Assembly (NCBI RefSeq): GCF_900172315.1
Contig: NZ_FWFV01000006.1
Location: forward strand, 62,001-126,000
Reading direction: 5' to 3'
DNA: 64,000 nucleotides
Source: Palleronia marisminoris
Lineage (GTDB): Bacteria; Pseudomonadota; Alphaproteobacteria; Rhodobacterales; Rhodobacteraceae
Part shown: positions 9,242 to 18,533 of the stretch, piece by piece
Layout: each line of letters begins with the position of its first letter
How positions within the stretch are numbered: position 1 is the first letter of the stretch
Position numbers and translations under genes: made by a program
Notes under the pieces: generated by a model
The model's database searches: none
Told to the model about the DNA's origin: nothing
What the model saw: the letters and a program-made list of their open reading frames with translations, nothing else

Positions 9242-9616
9242 ATGATTGATGATACGCCGCTTATCGACATGCAGCGCCTCGCCGAAATGCGTGACGATTT
9301 CGGGGCGGAGATCCTGCCCGAACTGCACGCACTTTTCGTTTCGGAAGCCGCCGTCCTGGTCGAGCGGATCGGGGCGGAAGACGGTGCCGACCTCGTGCCT
9401 CTTGTCCATACGCTTAAAGGGTCGGCGCAAACCATGGGCATGGCGCGCCTCGTCCTCGTGTGCAAACAGGCCGAAACGGCGCTGCACGAGGGGCGGAAGA
9501 CGGATCCGGCGATGATCGCACATCTTGTGGAACAGTCGGCCGACGCCTTCGCCGGGGAATGCGGCTGTCAGATCAGGAATTCCGACAAGATCGGGTCGGC
9601 CGTGATGTCCCGATAG
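9242..9616 (+). CDS. Hpt (histidine phosphotransfer) domain protein
   Basis: 124 residues made up almost entirely of one helical Hpt domain. The phospho-accepting histidine is His56 in LVHTLKGSAQTMG, the signature HxLKGS of Hpt modules. There is no kinase or receiver domain in the protein, so it is a stand-alone phosphate shuttle. It is divergent from the receiver-PP2C gene, which suggests (inference) that it passes phosphate to or from that receiver. The 3' end overlaps the convergent ilvA gene by 49 bp, so its last 15 or so residues are encoded opposite the ilvA C-terminus. Confidence 0.85.
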   Translation: MIDDTPLIDMQRLAEMRDDFGAEILPELHALFVSEAAVLVERIGAEDGADLVPLVHTLKGSAQTMGMARLVLVCKQAETALHEGRKTDPAMIAHLVEQSADAFAGECGCQIRNSDKIGSAVMSR

Positions 9617-10821
9617 ACGAACTCGGCCGCGTCGAGGCGCTGGAAGAGCGATTCGAAGTTGCGCGCGTGCGTGGTCTCGATCCCGATCAGGACGGACCCG
9701 AAGTTGCGCGCGGACTTCTTGAGATACTCGAACCGGGCGATGTCGTCATCCGGCCCCAGAAGCTCGAGGAAGTCGCGCAACGCGCCGGGGCGCTGCGGCA
9801 GGCGTAGGACGAAGTATTTCTTGATGCCCGAGAACCGCTGCGCACGCTCGCGCACCTCGGGCAGTCGCTCGAAGTCGAAATTGCCGCCCGATGTGACGCA
9901 GACTACAGTCTTCCCACGGATCTGATCTGCCAATTCGGGCAGCACGTCGAGCGACAGCGCCCCCGCAGGTTCCAGGACGATCCCCTCGACGTTCAGCATC
10001 TCGAGCATGGTCGCGCAGATGCGGTCCTCTGGCGCCAGCAGTACCCTCTCGGGTGGGACGGTCTTCAGGATCTCGAATGGCCGCGCCCCGATCCGGGCGA
10101 CCGAGGCGCCATCGACGAAGCTGTCCACGCGGCTCAGGCTTTCCGGCGCGCCGGCCGCGAGGGCGGCCGTCAAGCTCGCGCCACCCACCGGCTCGACCAG
10201 CCACAGGGACAGGCCCGGAACGGTCGCATCGAGATACCGCTTGATGCCCGACGACAGACCGCCGCCGCCCACCGGCAGGATCACCATGTCGGGCGGCGCG
10301 GGCATCTCGTCCAGCATCTCGACCACGACCGAGGCCTGTCCCTCGATCACGTGCGGGTCGTCGAACGGGGCGAGGAAATGGCCGCCCTCTGCCGCGCAGA
10401 ATTCCTGTGCCACGCGAAGCGTCTCGTCGAAATAGTCGCCGACCAGGCGAATCTCGATGTCCGTGCCGCCGAAAGCACGGGTCTTGTCGATCTTCTGCTG
10501 CGGCGTGGTGACCGGCATGAAGATCACGCCCCTCACCCCGAAATGGGCGCAGTTGAAGGCCACACCCTGCGCATGGTTGCCGGCCGAGGCAGCCACGAAC
10601 AACGCCCGGTCGGGATCGGACTCGAGCGCCTTGCGCATGGCGTTGAACGCCCCGCGGATCTTGTAGGATCGCACCGGCGTCAGATCCTCGCGCTTCAGCC
10701 AGATGTCGGCATCGTATTTCTGGCTCAGATACGCGTTCCGCTGCAGCGGAGTCGCGGGGAACAGCGTCCGCAGGCGGGCCGTGAGGGCCTGGGCGGCATC
10801 GGTGAAATCATCCATGGGCAT
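9568..10821 (-). CDS. ilvA: Threonine ammonia-lyase (threonine dehydratase)
   Basis: 417 residues. The PLP lysine lies in VRSYKIRGAFNAM near residue 51, and the glycine-rich phosphate loop is VGGGGLSSG near residue 185. A C-terminal ACT-like regulatory segment (about 330-417, LRLPQRPGALRDFLE onward) ends in the usual YRDITADPILSEFLI. Reaction: L-threonine to 2-oxobutanoate and ammonia, the first step to isoleucine. The start at 10821 (MPMDDF) or two codons later at 10815 cannot be separated by ribosome-binding sites. The 3' end overlaps the convergent Hpt gene. Confidence 0.93.
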   Translation of the reverse strand: MPMDDFTDAAQALTARLRTLFPATPLQRNAYLSQKYDADIWLKREDLTPVRSYKIRGAFNAMRKALESDPDRALFVAASAGNHAQGVAFNCAHFGVRGVIFMPVTTPQQKIDKTRAFGGTDIEIRLVGDYFDETLRVAQEFCAAEGGHFLAPFDDPHVIEGQASVVVEMLDEMPAPPDMVILPVGGGGLSSGIKRYLDATVPGLSLWLVEPVGGASLTAALAAGAPESLSRVDSFVDGASVARIGARPFEILKTVPPERVLLAPEDRICATMLEMLNVEGIVLEPAGALSLDVLPELADQIRGKTVVCVTSGGNFDFERLPEVRERAQRFSGIKKYFVLRLPQRPGALRDFLELLGPDDDIARFEYLKKSARNFGSVLIGIETTHARNFESLFQRLDAAEFVYRDITADPILSEFLI

Positions 10822-10842
10822 CGGGATGCCCGCAAGCCGCGC

Positions 10843-11583
10843 TCAGGTCAATTCCAGGCCTTCGACATAATGGCCGTAGATCGTCGTCATCAGGCTGGCC
10901 CCAAGGAGCGTCAGAACCCATTGAACGACGATCTGCACGGCGACATCGATCAGGATCACGTCGGTGAACACGATGGGCGGAAGCGTGGTGACCGCCGCAA
11001 GCAGGATCGATGCCACGACGATGGGCCCCGTTGCCCCTGCGGTCGCCGACCACCCCTCGCGCAGGCCCATCGAGCGCCCGACGGCGGCGGCAGGCAGGAC
11101 CGGGCAGAAGCGCCCGAAGATCCCCAGCGCCACCGCCGATGTCAGGAAGGTCATGATCAAGTCGGCTTGCGGCACACCGGCCCCGAACAGGGCGATCCCG
11201 GCCGGAACGGCAACGATCAGAATGGCCGGGATCAGGATCAACGAGATCAGCAGGCCCTTCCAGAAATACGCCGCCAGCCGCCCCGGATACAGGGGCGGCA
11301 CCGTCTCCGGCATCTCGCCGAGAAGCACCCATCGGTGCCAGAGGACGGCCATCCAGAGCATCGAAAACCACAGACCGATCGAGCCGAGAAAATAGCCGGT
11401 GCCGGGCAGGGACATCTCTTCGTCGTTCGGCGCGCCCAGGGTGGCCTCGGGCCAATGGGCGATCATAACCGCGAGGCAGATGGCGCCGATCAGGTAAGGC
11501 GGCAGGGTGACCCGGAGCGTGCCGGGCAGATCGCGCAGGATCATTGCCGCCGCGTGACGGAACAAGTGCCAGCCCTTTTTCAT
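10843..11583 (-). CDS. Unrecognised integral membrane protein
   Basis: 246 residues from ATG 11583, preferred over an upstream in-frame start at 11703 because of a GGAGAA ribosome-binding site and a typical MKKGW inner-membrane N-terminus. About six hydrophobic stretches are visible, for example around residues 24-42, 62-85, 108-135, 140-160, 187-205 and 207-232. No catalytic motif or named family was recognised; the segment [10 protein letters not shown] between helices resembles similar membrane proteins of unknown role in related genomes. It is 21 bp upstream of ilvA on the same strand and divergent from argG. No function is proposed. Confidence 0.75.
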   Translation of the reverse strand: MKKGWHLFRHAAAMILRDLPGTLRVTLPPYLIGAICLAVMIAHWPEATLGAPNDEEMSLPGTGYFLGSIGLWFSMLWMAVLWHRWVLLGEMPETVPPLYPGRLAAYFWKGLLISLILIPAILIVAVPAGIALFGAGVPQADLIMTFLTSAVALGIFGRFCPVLPAAAVGRSMGLREGWSATAGATGPIVVASILLAAVTTLPPIVFTDVILIDVAVQIVVQWVLTLLGASLMTTIYGHYVEGLELT

Positions 11584-11701
11584 CGCAAGTTCTCCGCGAT
11601 CATCCCGCGGTTGCAAGAAGCATACGAAGCACGGAACGCCAATATTGCTCCCCGCCGCGCAAACCGATATCCGCGCCCTGACGCAAAGGAGACACGGGAT
11701 C

Positions 11702-12922
11702 ATGTCGCAACCGAAGAAAGTGGTGCTGGCCTATTCGGGCGGGCTCGATACCTCGATCATTCTCAAGTGGTTGCAGACCGAGTATGGCTGCGAGGTCGTG
11801 ACCTTCACCGCCGACCTGGGCCAGGGCGAAGAACTCGAGCCTGCACGCAAGAAGGCCGAGATGCTGGGCGCAAGCGAAATCTACATTGACGACTTGCGTG
11901 AGGAATTCGTGCGCGACTTCGTCTTCCCGATGTTTCGCGCCAATGCCGTTTACGAAGGTCTCTACCTGCTCGGAACCTCCATCGCTCGGCCCCTCATCAC
12001 CAAGCGCTGCGTCGAGATCGCTCAAGAGACCGGCGCAGATGCGATCGCGCATGGATCGACCGGCAAGGGCAATGACCAGGTTCGCTATGAACTTTCGGCG
12101 GCAGCGCTCAACCCAGACCTAAAGGTCATCGCGCCGTGGCGGGAATGGAGCCTTTCGTCTCGCACGGATCTCATAAACTTCGCCGAGAAGCATCAGATCC
12201 CCATCGCCAAGGACAAGCGCGGCGAGGCGCCGTTCAGCGTGGACGCGAATCTTCTGCACACCTCGTCCGAAGGCAAGGTGCTGGAAAACCCGGCCGATGA
12301 CGCGCCCGACTACGTCTACCAGCGCACCGTGAACCCCGAGGACGCGCCCGATACGCCCGAGTTCATCGAGATCGGGTTCGAGAAGGGCGATGCCGTGTCG
12401 GTCAACGGCGCGGCGATGTCGCCTGCAACGGTTCTGACCAAGCTGAACGAGCTGGGCGGCAAGCATGGCATCGGCCGGCTCGACCTGGTCGAGGGGCGCT
12501 TCGTCGGCATGAAATCCCGCGGCATCTACGAGACGCCCGGCGGCACGCTGCTGCTCGAGGCGCATCGCGGGATTGAGCAGATCACGCTCGACCGCGGGCA
12601 GGCGCATCTGAAGGACGAGCTGATGCCCCGCTACGCCGAGCTGATCTACAACGGCTTCTGGTTCTCGCCCGAGCGCGAGATGCTGCAAGCCGCCATCGAC
12701 CATTCGCAGCAGCACGTGACCGGCACCGTGCGTCTGAAGCTCTACAAGGGCATGGCGCGGACGGTCGGGCGGTGGTCGGACCACTCGCTCTATTCCGAGG
12801 CGCATGTGACCTTCGAGGACGACGCCGGTGCCTATGACCAGAAGGACGCGGCGGGGTTCATCCAGTTGAACGCCCTGCGCTTGAAGCTGCTGGCGGCGCG
12901 CAAGCGGCGGCTCGGGTCGTAA
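11702..12922 (+). CDS. argG: Argininosuccinate synthase
   Basis: 406 residues. The ATG at 11702 is preceded by AAAGGAGACACGGGATC and yields [18 protein letters not shown], whose YSGGLDTS is the PP-loop ATP-binding signature. [12 protein letters not shown] near residue 117 and the [11 protein letters not shown] stretch near residue 270 are further family hallmarks. Length matches the usual 400-410 residues. Reaction: citrulline plus aspartate plus ATP to argininosuccinate, the penultimate step of arginine synthesis. It stands alone, divergent from the membrane protein gene at 11583, with an 118-bp gap that should hold its promoter. Confidence 0.97.
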   Translation: MSQPKKVVLAYSGGLDTSIILKWLQTEYGCEVVTFTADLGQGEELEPARKKAEMLGASEIYIDDLREEFVRDFVFPMFRANAVYEGLYLLGTSIARPLITKRCVEIAQETGADAIAHGSTGKGNDQVRYELSAAALNPDLKVIAPWREWSLSSRTDLINFAEKHQIPIAKDKRGEAPFSVDANLLHTSSEGKVLENPADDAPDYVYQRTVNPEDAPDTPEFIEIGFEKGDAVSVNGAAMSPATVLTKLNELGGKHGIGRLDLVEGRFVGMKSRGIYETPGGTLLLEAHRGIEQITLDRGQAHLKDELMPRYAELIYNGFWFSPEREMLQAAIDHSQQHVTGTVRLKLYKGMARTVGRWSDHSLYSEAHVTFEDDAGAYDQKDAAGFIQLNALRLKLLAARKRRLGS

Positions 12923-12979
12923 CGTCACGCTTCAGTCACGCCCGTCCTTCATGCAGTTCGCGTGCAGGAGGACGGGCAG

Positions 12980-13264
12980 ATGGCACTCACCGACATTCGC
13001 GACAGGTTCCAGCGCGGGCTGGACCGCAAGCCGCTGGACGACAGCATCAAGTTCGACTGCGGCGATGACGGCGCGATCACCCTTGACGGGACCGACGCCC
13101 GGCTGGCCGACGATCCAGCCGACTGCACCATCCACATCTCCGAGCCGAACTTGGAAAAGCTCGTCACGGGCAAGCTGAACCCGATGACGGCCTTCGCCAC
13201 CGGCAAGATCAAGGTGTCGGGCGACATGAAGGTCGCACTGAAACTTTCGCAACTTCTGAAGTAG
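12980..13264 (+). CDS. SCP2 sterol-binding domain protein
   Basis: 94 residues from ATG 12980, placed by the AGGAGG-type site at 12967-12971; an earlier in-frame ATG-like start would lack one. The sequence MALTDIRDRFQRGLDRKPLD leads into ISEPNLEKLVTGKLNPMTAF and GKIKVSGDMKVALKLSQLL, the pattern of stand-alone bacterial SCP-2 lipid-binding domains. A hydrophobic-ligand carrier role is inferred from the family; no partner gene is evident. It is convergent with htpX with no gap (stop 13264, htpX stop 13265). Confidence 0.88.
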   Translation: MALTDIRDRFQRGLDRKPLDDSIKFDCGDDGAITLDGTDARLADDPADCTIHISEPNLEKLVTGKLNPMTAFATGKIKVSGDMKVALKLSQLLK

Positions 13265-14140
13265 TCAGCCCCAAGGGCCGCGCTGCGCCGGAACGGCGGC
13301 GGGCTGCGCCCCGCCAGCCATCTCGCGCAGGGCGGCGACGCGGTTCTCTGTCGCCGGGTGGGTCGAGAACAGGTTGTCGTGCTTGTGTGCGTGCAGGGGG
13401 TTGATGATGAACATGTGCGCCGTGGCTGGATTGCGCTCGGCGGCATGATTGTCGATCCGGGCCGCACCTTGCGCGATCTTCCCGAGTGCCGATGCAAGCC
13501 ACAGCGGATTGCCGCAGATCTCGGCCCCCGCGCGGTCGGCCGAGTATTCGCGGGTCCGGCTGATCGCCATCTGCACCAGCGCGGCGGCCAGCGGTGCAAG
13601 GATCATCATGGCGATGGTTCCCGCGATCCCCATCCGCTCGCGCGAGCCACCGAAGAACAGCGCGAAATTCGCCAGCATCGAGATCGCACCGGCGAAGGTC
13701 GCCGTGACGGTCATGATCGCCGTGTCGCGGTTCCGGATATGCGCCAGTTCGTGCGCAACGACGCCGGCCAATTCCTCGCGGCTGAGGCTGCGCATCAAGC
13801 CCGTGGTCACGGCAACGGCGGCGTTCTCGGGGTTGCGGCCGGTGGCGAAGGCGTTCGGCTGGGGCGTGTCGATGATGTAGACTGCGGGCATCGGCAGACC
13901 AGCGTTGCGCGCGAGGCCGGCAACCATGTCGCTGAGGCCCGTGCGATCGTTCGGCCCCACCGGCTGCGCATTGTGCATCCGCAGGACCATCTTGTCCGAG
14001 TTCCACCACGAGAACGCGTTCATCCCGACGGCCACCGCGAAGGCGATGATCATGCCCGTGGTCCCGCCGAGCAGGTAGCCGACGCCGATGAACAGCGCCG
14101 TCATCGCGGCCATCAGCATCGCGGTCTTTGCGTATCCCAT
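13265..14140 (-). CDS. htpX: Zinc metalloprotease HtpX
   Basis: 291 residues from ATG 14140 ([17 protein letters not shown]); the longer in-frame version from 14224 adds a basic tail unlike the family. Two N-terminal transmembrane segments (about 7-45) are followed by the zinc motif [13 protein letters not shown] near residue 130 and two more hydrophobic stretches (about 150-195). The second metal-ligand region [15 protein letters not shown] carries the downstream glutamate. Family knowledge: inner-membrane M48 protease in membrane-protein quality control, often heat or envelope-stress induced. It is divergent from msrA with a 168-bp gap. Confidence 0.94.
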   Translation of the reverse strand: MGYAKTAMLMAAMTALFIGVGYLLGGTTGMIIAFAVAVGMNAFSWWNSDKMVLRMHNAQPVGPNDRTGLSDMVAGLARNAGLPMPAVYIIDTPQPNAFATGRNPENAAVAVTTGLMRSLSREELAGVVAHELAHIRNRDTAIMTVTATFAGAISMLANFALFFGGSRERMGIAGTIAMMILAPLAAALVQMAISRTREYSADRAGAEICGNPLWLASALGKIAQGAARIDNHAAERNPATAHMFIINPLHAHKHDNLFSTHPATENRVAALREMAGGAQPAAVPAQRGPWG

Positions 14141-14308
14141 CCGTCCGGCTCCGATCTTCGTTCTCGCGCCGAATATGGGGTGGCGATGGCGCCACGGAAA
14201 GGTACGGCGGTGGCGGTGAAACATCGGTCAAGATGGCGTCAGTCACGGGAAGTTCGGTTTGAAATCGGACAGGGCGCGCGCACGTTCTGCCGCAAAGGAG
14301 GACCCACG

Positions 14309-14932
14309 ATGATGAAATTCGCAATCCTGGCCGCGACGGTAGCCGCAGGCGCCGTGCCTGCCGGCGCCGCGCAGCAGACCGCCTACCTGTCGGGTGGCTG
14401 CTTCTGGTGTGTCGAGGCCGACTTCGAGAAGGTTCAGGGCGTCGGCGACGTCATCTCGGGCTTCGCCGGGGGCACGACCGCGAACCCGACCTACGGCAAC
14501 TCGGGCGACCACATCGAGGCGGTGGAAGTGCCCTTCGACGATAGCCAGATCAGCTACCGCCAGATCTACGACCTGTTCCTGCGCTCGGTCGATCCGCTCG
14601 ACGCAGGGGGGCAGTTCTGCGACCGGGGTCGGGAATACGAGACCGCGATCCATGTCGAGACCGAGGAACAGCGCCAGGCCGCCGAAGCCGCCATCGCCGC
14701 CGCCGAGCAGGAGCTGGGGCAGCAGATCGTCACGCCGGTCATGTCCTTCGACGAATTCTACCCGGTGGGCGACTATCACCAGGACTATTACAAGTCCGAC
14801 GACCGGATCGCCTTCACCTCGGTGGGCCTCGCCGTGCCGAAAGAGGTCGCCTACAAGCGCTACCGCGAAGGCTGTGGCCGCGACGCGCGCGTGCGCGAGG
14901 TCTGGGGCGACGACGCACCGTTCGTGAATTGA
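14309..14932 (+). CDS. msrA: Peptide-methionine (S)-S-oxide reductase, predicted exported
   Basis: 207 residues. Two adjacent ATGs (14309, 14312) follow the site AAAGGAGGACCC. The first 20 residues (MMKFAILAATVAAGAVPAGA) look like a cleavable signal peptide. The mature part starts AQQTAYLSGGCFWCVEADFE and contains the catalytic GCFWC motif. Further on come the conserved EAVEVPFD and QDYYKSD segments. Reaction: thioredoxin- or thiol-dependent reduction of methionine-S-sulfoxide. An exported MsrA implies a periplasmic role and a periplasmic thiol donor, neither of which can be shown here. The next gene begins 32 bp downstream on the same strand. Confidence 0.93.
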   Translation: MMKFAILAATVAAGAVPAGAAQQTAYLSGGCFWCVEADFEKVQGVGDVISGFAGGTTANPTYGNSGDHIEAVEVPFDDSQISYRQIYDLFLRSVDPLDAGGQFCDRGREYETAIHVETEEQRQAAEAAIAAAEQELGQQIVTPVMSFDEFYPVGDYHQDYYKSDDRIAFTSVGLAVPKEVAYKRYREGCGRDARVREVWGDDAPFVN

Positions 14933-14964
14933 CGGCGGGCGGCGGCCCGGACAGGCTGCCGCCC

Positions 14965-16110
14965 ATGATAGATGTGACGAATGACGACCTGACGGCGGCG
15001 CGCGCCCTGCGCCGCCGTCTTCATGCCCGTCCCGAACTGTCGGGGCAGGAGCACGAGACCGCGCGGATCATCGCGGCGGAGATGCGCGGCGCCGGTGCCC
15101 ACGAGGTGTTGGAGGGGCTCGGCGGCACCGGCGTCGCAGCCGTGTTCCACGGCACCGGGCCCGGGCGCTGCCTGATGATCCGGGCCGAGCTGGACGCGCT
15201 GCCCATCCTTGAGGAGAGCGGCGTGCCGTGGTCGTCCGAGCACGATGGCGTCGCGCATATGTGCGGCCACGACGGGCATATGGCGATCCTCGTGGCACTG
15301 GCGCGCGCCTTGGGCCGAGGCTTCGCGCGGGGCAGGGTGGTGCTGCTGTTCCAACCGGCCGAAGAGGACGGCGCAGGCGCAAAGGCGGTGCTGGCCGATC
15401 CCCGCACGGCGGGCCTGGCGCCGGACCTGGTGGTGTCGCTCCATAACCTTCCGGGCCTGCCGATCGGAAGCGCGGCCCTGGCCGATGGGCCGATGGGCTC
15501 GGCCTCGCGCGGGATGCGGGTTCGTCTGACCGGGCGCGAGGCACATGCCTCCAGCCCGGAACACGGGCTGAGCCCGCGCCGCGCCTTGTCACGGCTGATG
15601 GAGGGGCTGACGGATCTGGACGAGGGTACGTTCCCGGCGGAACAGTTCGCGCTGGTGACGGTGGCGGGCGTCTCGATGGGCGGCACCGCCTTCGGCGTGG
15701 CGCCAGGGCGGGGCGAATTGCGCGCGACCTTGCGCACCCTGACCGATGAACGGATGGCCCAGCTGGTGCGCGACGCCGAGGCGCTGGTCCGCGAGACGGC
15801 CGTGGCCGACAGGCTGGGGGTCACGATCGACTACCACGAGGTGTTCGAGGCGACGTCGAACCATCCCGAGGCGGTGAAGGTCCTGCGCCGGGCGCTGGAC
15901 GCAGCAGGGGTTGAGCACGGCCCCGAAGGGCAGCCGTGGCGGCCCTCAGAGGACTTCGGCCGGCTGAGCGCGTTGGCTCCGGCCGCCATGCTGTTCCTGG
16001 GCGCGGGCGAAGGACAGCCCCCGCTCCACGACCCGCGCTACGACTTCCCCGACGCATTGATCGAGGTCGGCGCCAGGATCTTCGCCGAAGCGGTGACGGT
16101 GGCGGTCTAG
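14965..16110 (+). CDS. M20 family amidohydrolase (IAA-amino acid hydrolase / N-acyl amino acid deacylase type)
   Basis: 381 residues from ATG 14965; a TTG at 14929 overlapping msrA is possible but lacks a ribosome-binding site. The metal-binding motif HMCGHDGHM lies near residue 97 and FQPAEEDGAGAK near residue 130 supplies the general-base glutamates. A lid-type dimerisation domain (about 185-295) and a late LFLGAGEGQPPLHDPRYDF segment complete the subfamily pattern. Family members remove acyl groups from N-acylated amino acids; the physiological substrate is not predictable. It is convergent with maeB, the two stop regions overlapping by 4 bp. Confidence 0.88.
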   Translation: MIDVTNDDLTAARALRRRLHARPELSGQEHETARIIAAEMRGAGAHEVLEGLGGTGVAAVFHGTGPGRCLMIRAELDALPILEESGVPWSSEHDGVAHMCGHDGHMAILVALARALGRGFARGRVVLLFQPAEEDGAGAKAVLADPRTAGLAPDLVVSLHNLPGLPIGSAALADGPMGSASRGMRVRLTGREAHASSPEHGLSPRRALSRLMEGLTDLDEGTFPAEQFALVTVAGVSMGGTAFGVAPGRGELRATLRTLTDERMAQLVRDAEALVRETAVADRLGVTIDYHEVFEATSNHPEAVKVLRRALDAAGVEHGPEGQPWRPSEDFGRLSALAPAAMLFLGAGEGQPPLHDPRYDFPDALIEVGARIFAEAVTVAV

Positions 16111-18359
16111 GCCATGTCGCGGGCCGCAATCGCCGCCATGTTGAGGATGTCGGCCACGCCCATGCCGGTCGAGGCGATCTGCACCGGCTTCGCGATCCCC
16201 GTGAGGATGGGCCCGAGGACCGTCGCGCCTCCCATCTCCTGCATCAGCTTCACCGAGATCGAGGCCGAGTGCCTGGCCGGTACGACCAGCACGTTGGCCG
16301 GGCCGGTGAGGCGGCAGAAGGGGTAGTGCTTCATCGCCTCGGTGTTGAGCGCGACATCGACCGTCATCTCGCCCTCGTACTCGAAATCCGCCCCCCGCGC
16401 GTCGAGCACCTGCGGCGCGAGGTGCATCTTGCGGGCACGCTCGGATACCGGGTAGCCGAAGGTCGAGAAGCTGACGAAGGCAACGCGCGGCTCGAGACCC
16501 AGGGCGCGTGCGACGTCGGCGCCGCGCGAGGCGATGTTGGCGAGGTCGTCCTCGTCGGGCCATTCGTGAACCAGCGTGTCGGCAATCAGCACGATCCGGC
16601 CGCGCAGCGACAGGGCGGTGATGCCGACGGCGCCATCCTCGGCCCGCGCATCGAAGACCATGTTGATCTGGTCGAGCACGTGGGCGGACTTGCGCGTGGC
16701 CCCGGTGACCAGCGCATCGCCGTGCCCATGGGCCAGCATCAGAGCCGAAAAGACATGACGGTCGCGGGCGGCCATCCTGTGGATGTCGGACCGATCGTAG
16801 CCCTTCCGTTGCAGGCGCTCGTATAGGAAGTCCTTGTAGGTCTCGAGGTGCTCGGTCTTGGCGGCGTTCACGATGTTCAGCCCGTCGAAGGCCGAGCCCA
16901 GCCCCTCGGTGTGCAGCTTCTCGCGGATGTCCGCGTCGCGGCCGACGACGATCGCCTCTCCCAGACCCTCGCGACGATAGGCGAGGGCGGCTCTCAGCAC
17001 GCGGATGTCGTCGCCCTCGGCGAAGATCATCCGTTTTTGGGCCCGGCGGGCGCGGGCGTAGATGCCCTGCAGGATCGAGGCGGTCGGGTCCATCCGCGCC
17101 TTCAGCGCCTGCTGGTAGCCCTCCATGTCGACGATGGGCCGACGGCCGACGCCGGTATCCATGCCGGCGCGCGCGACGGCGGGGGGAATGCGCCAGATCA
17201 GGCGCGGGTCGAACGGGGTCGGGATGATGTAGTCGCGCCCGAATTTCAGGCTGCGGCCATAGGCGAGGGCGACCTCGTCCGGGACGTCCTCGCGCGCGAG
17301 GGCGGCCAGCGCCTCGGCGCATGCGATCTTCATCTCGTCGTTGATCGCACGGGCATGGATGTCGAGCGCTCCGCGGAAGAGGTAGGGGAAGCCAAGGACG
17401 TTGTTCACCTGGTTGGGATAGTCCGAGCGCCCCGTCGCGACGATCACGTCCTCGCGGACGGCGTGGACATCCTCGGGCGTGATCTCGGGGTCGGGGTTGG
17501 CCATGGCGAAGATCACGGCGTTCGGGGCCATGCTCTCGACCATCTTCTGCGTGACGGCACCCTTCACGGAGACGCCCAGGAACACGTCCGCGCCGTCCAT
17601 CGCCTGCTCGAGCGTGCGCAGGTCGGTCCGGGCGGCGTGCGCGGACTTCCACTGGTTCATCCCCTCGGTCCGGCCCTGATAGATGACTCCCTTGGTGTCG
17701 CACATGATGCAGTTGTCGGCGGTCGCGCCCATCGCCTTGAGCAGCTCGAGGCACGCGATCCCGGCCGCACCCGCGCCGTTCAGGACGATCCGCACGTCCT
17801 CGATCCGCTTGCCGCTGATATGCAGCGCGTTGATCAGCCCCGCCGCGCAGATCACCGCCGTGCCGTGCTGGTCGTCGTGGAAGACGGGGATGTCCATCTC
17901 TTCCTTGAGGCGGCTTTCGATGATGAAGCACTCGGGCGCCTTGATGTCTTCCAGGTTGATGCCACCGAAGGTCGGCTCCATCAGCTTGACGGCGGCGCAG
18001 AAGGCGTCGGGGTCCTCGGTGGCAAGCTCGATGTCGATCGAGTTCACGTCGGCGAAGCGTTTGAACAGGACCGCCTTGCCCTCCATCACCGGCTTCGACG
18101 CCAGCGCGCCGAGGTTGCCGAGGCCCAGCACGGCGGTTCCGTTCGAGATCACGGCGACTAGGTTGCCCTTGTTGGTGTAGTCGTAGGCCTGGCCGGGCTC
18201 GGCCGCGATGCGCTCGCACGGGACGGCCACGCCGGGGGAGTAGGCCAGCGACAGGTCGCGCTGCGTGGACATCGGAACCGACGCCGCGATGTCGAACTTG
18301 CCCGGACGCGGCTGCATGTGGAACTGCAGCGCCTCTTCGTCGGTGAACTTCTTGGCCAT
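16107..18359 (-). CDS. maeB: NADP-dependent malic enzyme with C-terminal phosphotransacetylase-like domain
   Basis: 750 residues from ATG 18359 (MAKKFTDEEALQFH), preceded by GAGGGAACCG; an in-frame ATG four codons earlier is possible. Residues 1-430 are the malic enzyme part, with YTNKGNLVAVISNGTAVLGLG, the catalytic lysine in VMEGKAVLFKRF, and PVFHDDQHGT with the metal-binding aspartates. Residues 430-750 match a phosphate acetyltransferase-like domain (LSLRGRIVLIADTLVHEWPD, ATGATRKSAHVLDQ) that is regulatory in this family. Reaction: malate to pyruvate plus CO2 with NADP. It is divergent from mutS. Confidence 0.95.
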   Translation of the reverse strand: MAKKFTDEEALQFHMQPRPGKFDIAASVPMSTQRDLSLAYSPGVAVPCERIAAEPGQAYDYTNKGNLVAVISNGTAVLGLGNLGALASKPVMEGKAVLFKRFADVNSIDIELATEDPDAFCAAVKLMEPTFGGINLEDIKAPECFIIESRLKEEMDIPVFHDDQHGTAVICAAGLINALHISGKRIEDVRIVLNGAGAAGIACLELLKAMGATADNCIMCDTKGVIYQGRTEGMNQWKSAHAARTDLRTLEQAMDGADVFLGVSVKGAVTQKMVESMAPNAVIFAMANPDPEITPEDVHAVREDVIVATGRSDYPNQVNNVLGFPYLFRGALDIHARAINDEMKIACAEALAALAREDVPDEVALAYGRSLKFGRDYIIPTPFDPRLIWRIPPAVARAGMDTGVGRRPIVDMEGYQQALKARMDPTASILQGIYARARRAQKRMIFAEGDDIRVLRAALAYRREGLGEAIVVGRDADIREKLHTEGLGSAFDGLNIVNAAKTEHLETYKDFLYERLQRKGYDRSDIHRMAARDRHVFSALMLAHGHGDALVTGATRKSAHVLDQINMVFDARAEDGAVGITALSLRGRIVLIADTLVHEWPDEDDLANIASRGADVARALGLEPRVAFVSFSTFGYPVSERARKMHLAPQVLDARGADFEYEGEMTVDVALNTEAMKHYPFCRLTGPANVLVVPARHSASISVKLMQEMGGATVLGPILTGIAKPVQIASTGMGVADILNMAAIAARDMA

Positions 18360-18533
18360 CGGTTCCCTCACTCCTGCCCCGGCACCCTAGGTGACACGGA
18401 GAAGGTCGCGCATCCATACTGAAAACTGCGCGGCCGGGTATTTTTGGGAAACAAACGAAAAGACGCTCAGGCCCGACTTTTGCGGGACGCGGGGCTTTGC
18501 TAGAGGGGTGCGACCTGGGGCAAGGGGGCACCC

